The notes beneath the pieces are model-generated. The model saw only the letters and a program-made list of their open reading frames with translations. It was not told the origin of the DNA and ran no database searches. DNA of 64,000 nucleotides from Schizochytrium sp. TIO01 (taxonomy: Eukaryota; Sar; Bigyra; Thraustochytrida; Thraustochytriidae), in assembly GCA_004764695.1 (NCBI GenBank), contig SMSO01000005.1, positions 719,501-783,500 on the forward strand, given 5' to 3'. This document shows, in pieces, positions 62,966-64,000 of the stretch; positions within the stretch are counted from its first letter, which is position 1, and each line of letters starts with the position of its first letter. A program made the position numbers and the translations under genes.

Positions 62966-64000
62966 ATGGCGGCGCCTGTTCGTCAGTGCGCCGCACAGCT
63001 GCTTGGACTGCCAACCAAGCAGCTGATTCTTGCACCTATGGTTGATGCGAGTGAACTCGCGTTTCGCGCTTTATGCCGCAAGTATGGTACCCGCATCTGT
63101 TGGACCCCTATGTTGCATTCTCGGTTATTCTGTGAGAATGAGGTGTACAGAGCGGAAAAGTTTACTACAGACGCAGCAGACCGTCCTTTGGTTGTGCAGT
63201 TCTGTGGTCATGACAAAGACGTGCTTCTTGAGGCTGCAAAGATGGTGGAAGCTCAATGCGATATGATAGACCTTAACCTAGGCTGTCCCCAGGACATTGC
63301 TCGCCGCGGTCGGTACGGAGCTTTTCTCATGGAGGAGGTTGAATTGCTTGAGGAGATTGTCTCGCATTTAAGCAAGAACCTCAAGGTTCCTGTCTCATGC
63401 AAAATCCGCATCTTTCCCGAATTGGAGCGCACGCTAGACCTTGCACGGCGCCTCGAGGCTAGCGGAGCTTCGCTTATCACGGTTCATGGACGCACAAAAG
63501 AACAAAATAAGGAGGGTCGTGGTCATTCTGATTGGCAAGTTATCCGGAAAGTAAAAGACTCTGTCAAGATTCCGGTCATTGCTAATGGAAGCATCGGTGT
63601 TCGCTCCGATATTCAAAGGTGTCTTGATGCTTCAAATGCAGATGGAGTTATGTCTGCGGAGGCGATCTTAGAGAACCCTGCTTTAGGGCTGCCTGAGGGT
63701 GAAACTATGCCAGAACCAACACAACTAGCAAGAGAGTACCTGGATTTTGCTGAAAAGTACAATGAGGGTTGCAAAATCACCCGTGCACACTTGTTCAAGA
63801 TTCTGCATGGAATTTTTGATGTGCACAAAGACTTTCGTCTTGCATTTGCGGAACGTAGCTCTTCTGAGGGTTGGCTTCCTTTCTACCGCACTATGCTTGA
63901 CAAGGTTGAAGCTATGCACGGTGAAAACGGGTCTTGTAAAGAGGTGCGTTGCCGTACTCAACAAAGTGGCTATGGTCCAGGCTATGACCGCCACTTACAT
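62966..64000 (+). CDS. DUS1: Dus1-type tRNA-dihydrouridine synthase (cut by window end)
   Basis: The first 345 codons are present and the frame is still open at the window edge. The enzyme reduces uridine to dihydrouridine in tRNA; the Dus1 group acts at positions 16 and 17. The FMN-binding start LILAPMVDASELAFR is at residues 20-34. NLGCPQDIARRGRYGAFL is at 104-121, with the catalytic cysteine at about 107; the CPQ-I-A-x-R-G form is typical of Dus1 rather than Dus2 or Dus3. Next come SCKIRIF, TVHGRTKEQ and PVIANGSIG, completing the TIM-barrel motifs, then the helical tRNA-binding domain (ILENPALGLP onward). The start is the first ATG of the frame, MAAPVRQ. The missing part is probably a C-terminal tail. 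Confidence 0.95.
   Translation, partial: MAAPVRQCAAQLLGLPTKQLILAPMVDASELAFRALCRKYGTRICWTPMLHSRLFCENEVYRAEKFTTDAADRPLVVQFCGHDKDVLLEAAKMVEAQCDMIDLNLGCPQDIARRGRYGAFLMEEVELLEEIVSHLSKNLKVPVSCKIRIFPELERTLDLARRLEASGASLITVHGRTKEQNKEGRGHSDWQVIRKVKDSVKIPVIANGSIGVRSDIQRCLDASNADGVMSAEAILENPALGLPEGETMPEPTQLAREYLDFAEKYNEGCKITRAHLFKILHGIFDVHKDFRLAFAERSSSEGWLPFYRTMLDKVEAMHGENGSCKEVRCRTQQSGYGPGYDRHLH

Overview
The window looks like nuclear DNA of an intron-poor unicellular eukaryote. Very long reading frames run uninterrupted, up to about 3,500 codons. Start codons sit in eukaryotic-style contexts, there are no bacterial operons, and the proteins are eukaryotic types: KH-Smr, an RCC1/SPRY giant, a Slo-type K+ channel, an LRR coiled-coil protein, a CAP actin-binding domain, Dus1 and a RIB7-type reductase. 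The standard code is used. A heterotrophic stramenopile such as a thraustochytrid would fit, but this is inference from gene style only. Spacers are AT-richer than genes and carry dispersed TAGGTAGG/CCTACCTA motifs.

Layout. 1.7-5.7 kb holds three compact housekeeping genes: a KH-DUF1771-Smr protein, a FAF1/C1orf131-like ribosome-biogenesis factor and guanylate kinase. 6.4-9.6 kb holds two neighbouring copies of an IS607-type transposon. One copy is nearly full length, with a serine recombinase (TnpA) overlapping a Fanzor/TnpB RNA-guided nuclease. The other is an internally deleted derivative of about 0.65 kb. 9.9-17.7 kb is one giant coiled-coil gene broken by a single frame shift. 18.7-22.0 kb holds a RIB7-like reductase and a single-pass membrane protein that overlap tail to tail by 24 bp. 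25.0-36.7 kb is a roughly 3,890-residue RCC1/ConA-like/SPRY/UBA/FN3/SPRY protein, also split by one frame shift. 37.0-40.7 kb is a Slo-like K+ channel. 40.7-49.2 kb has no convincing gene and contains a dense island of different microsatellites (46.2-49.0 kb). 49.2-51.1 kb is a Ser-rich protein, 52.1-55.8 kb an LRR coiled-coil protein, 58.2-58.9 kb a minimal CAP with a myristoylation-type N terminus, 60.3-62.0 kb a polyQ protein of unknown function, and the window ends inside a Dus1-type tRNA-dihydrouridine synthase.

The most interesting system is the eukaryotic IS607/Fanzor element. It keeps the prokaryotic tnpA-tnpB overlap, all three RuvC acidic motifs and the zinc ribbon, has a basic NLS-like N-terminal extension, and lies next to a deletion derivative that shares its ends. 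Both element genes carry single-base frame breaks, as do two giant host genes, so raw reads or transcripts are needed to separate decay from assembly indels.
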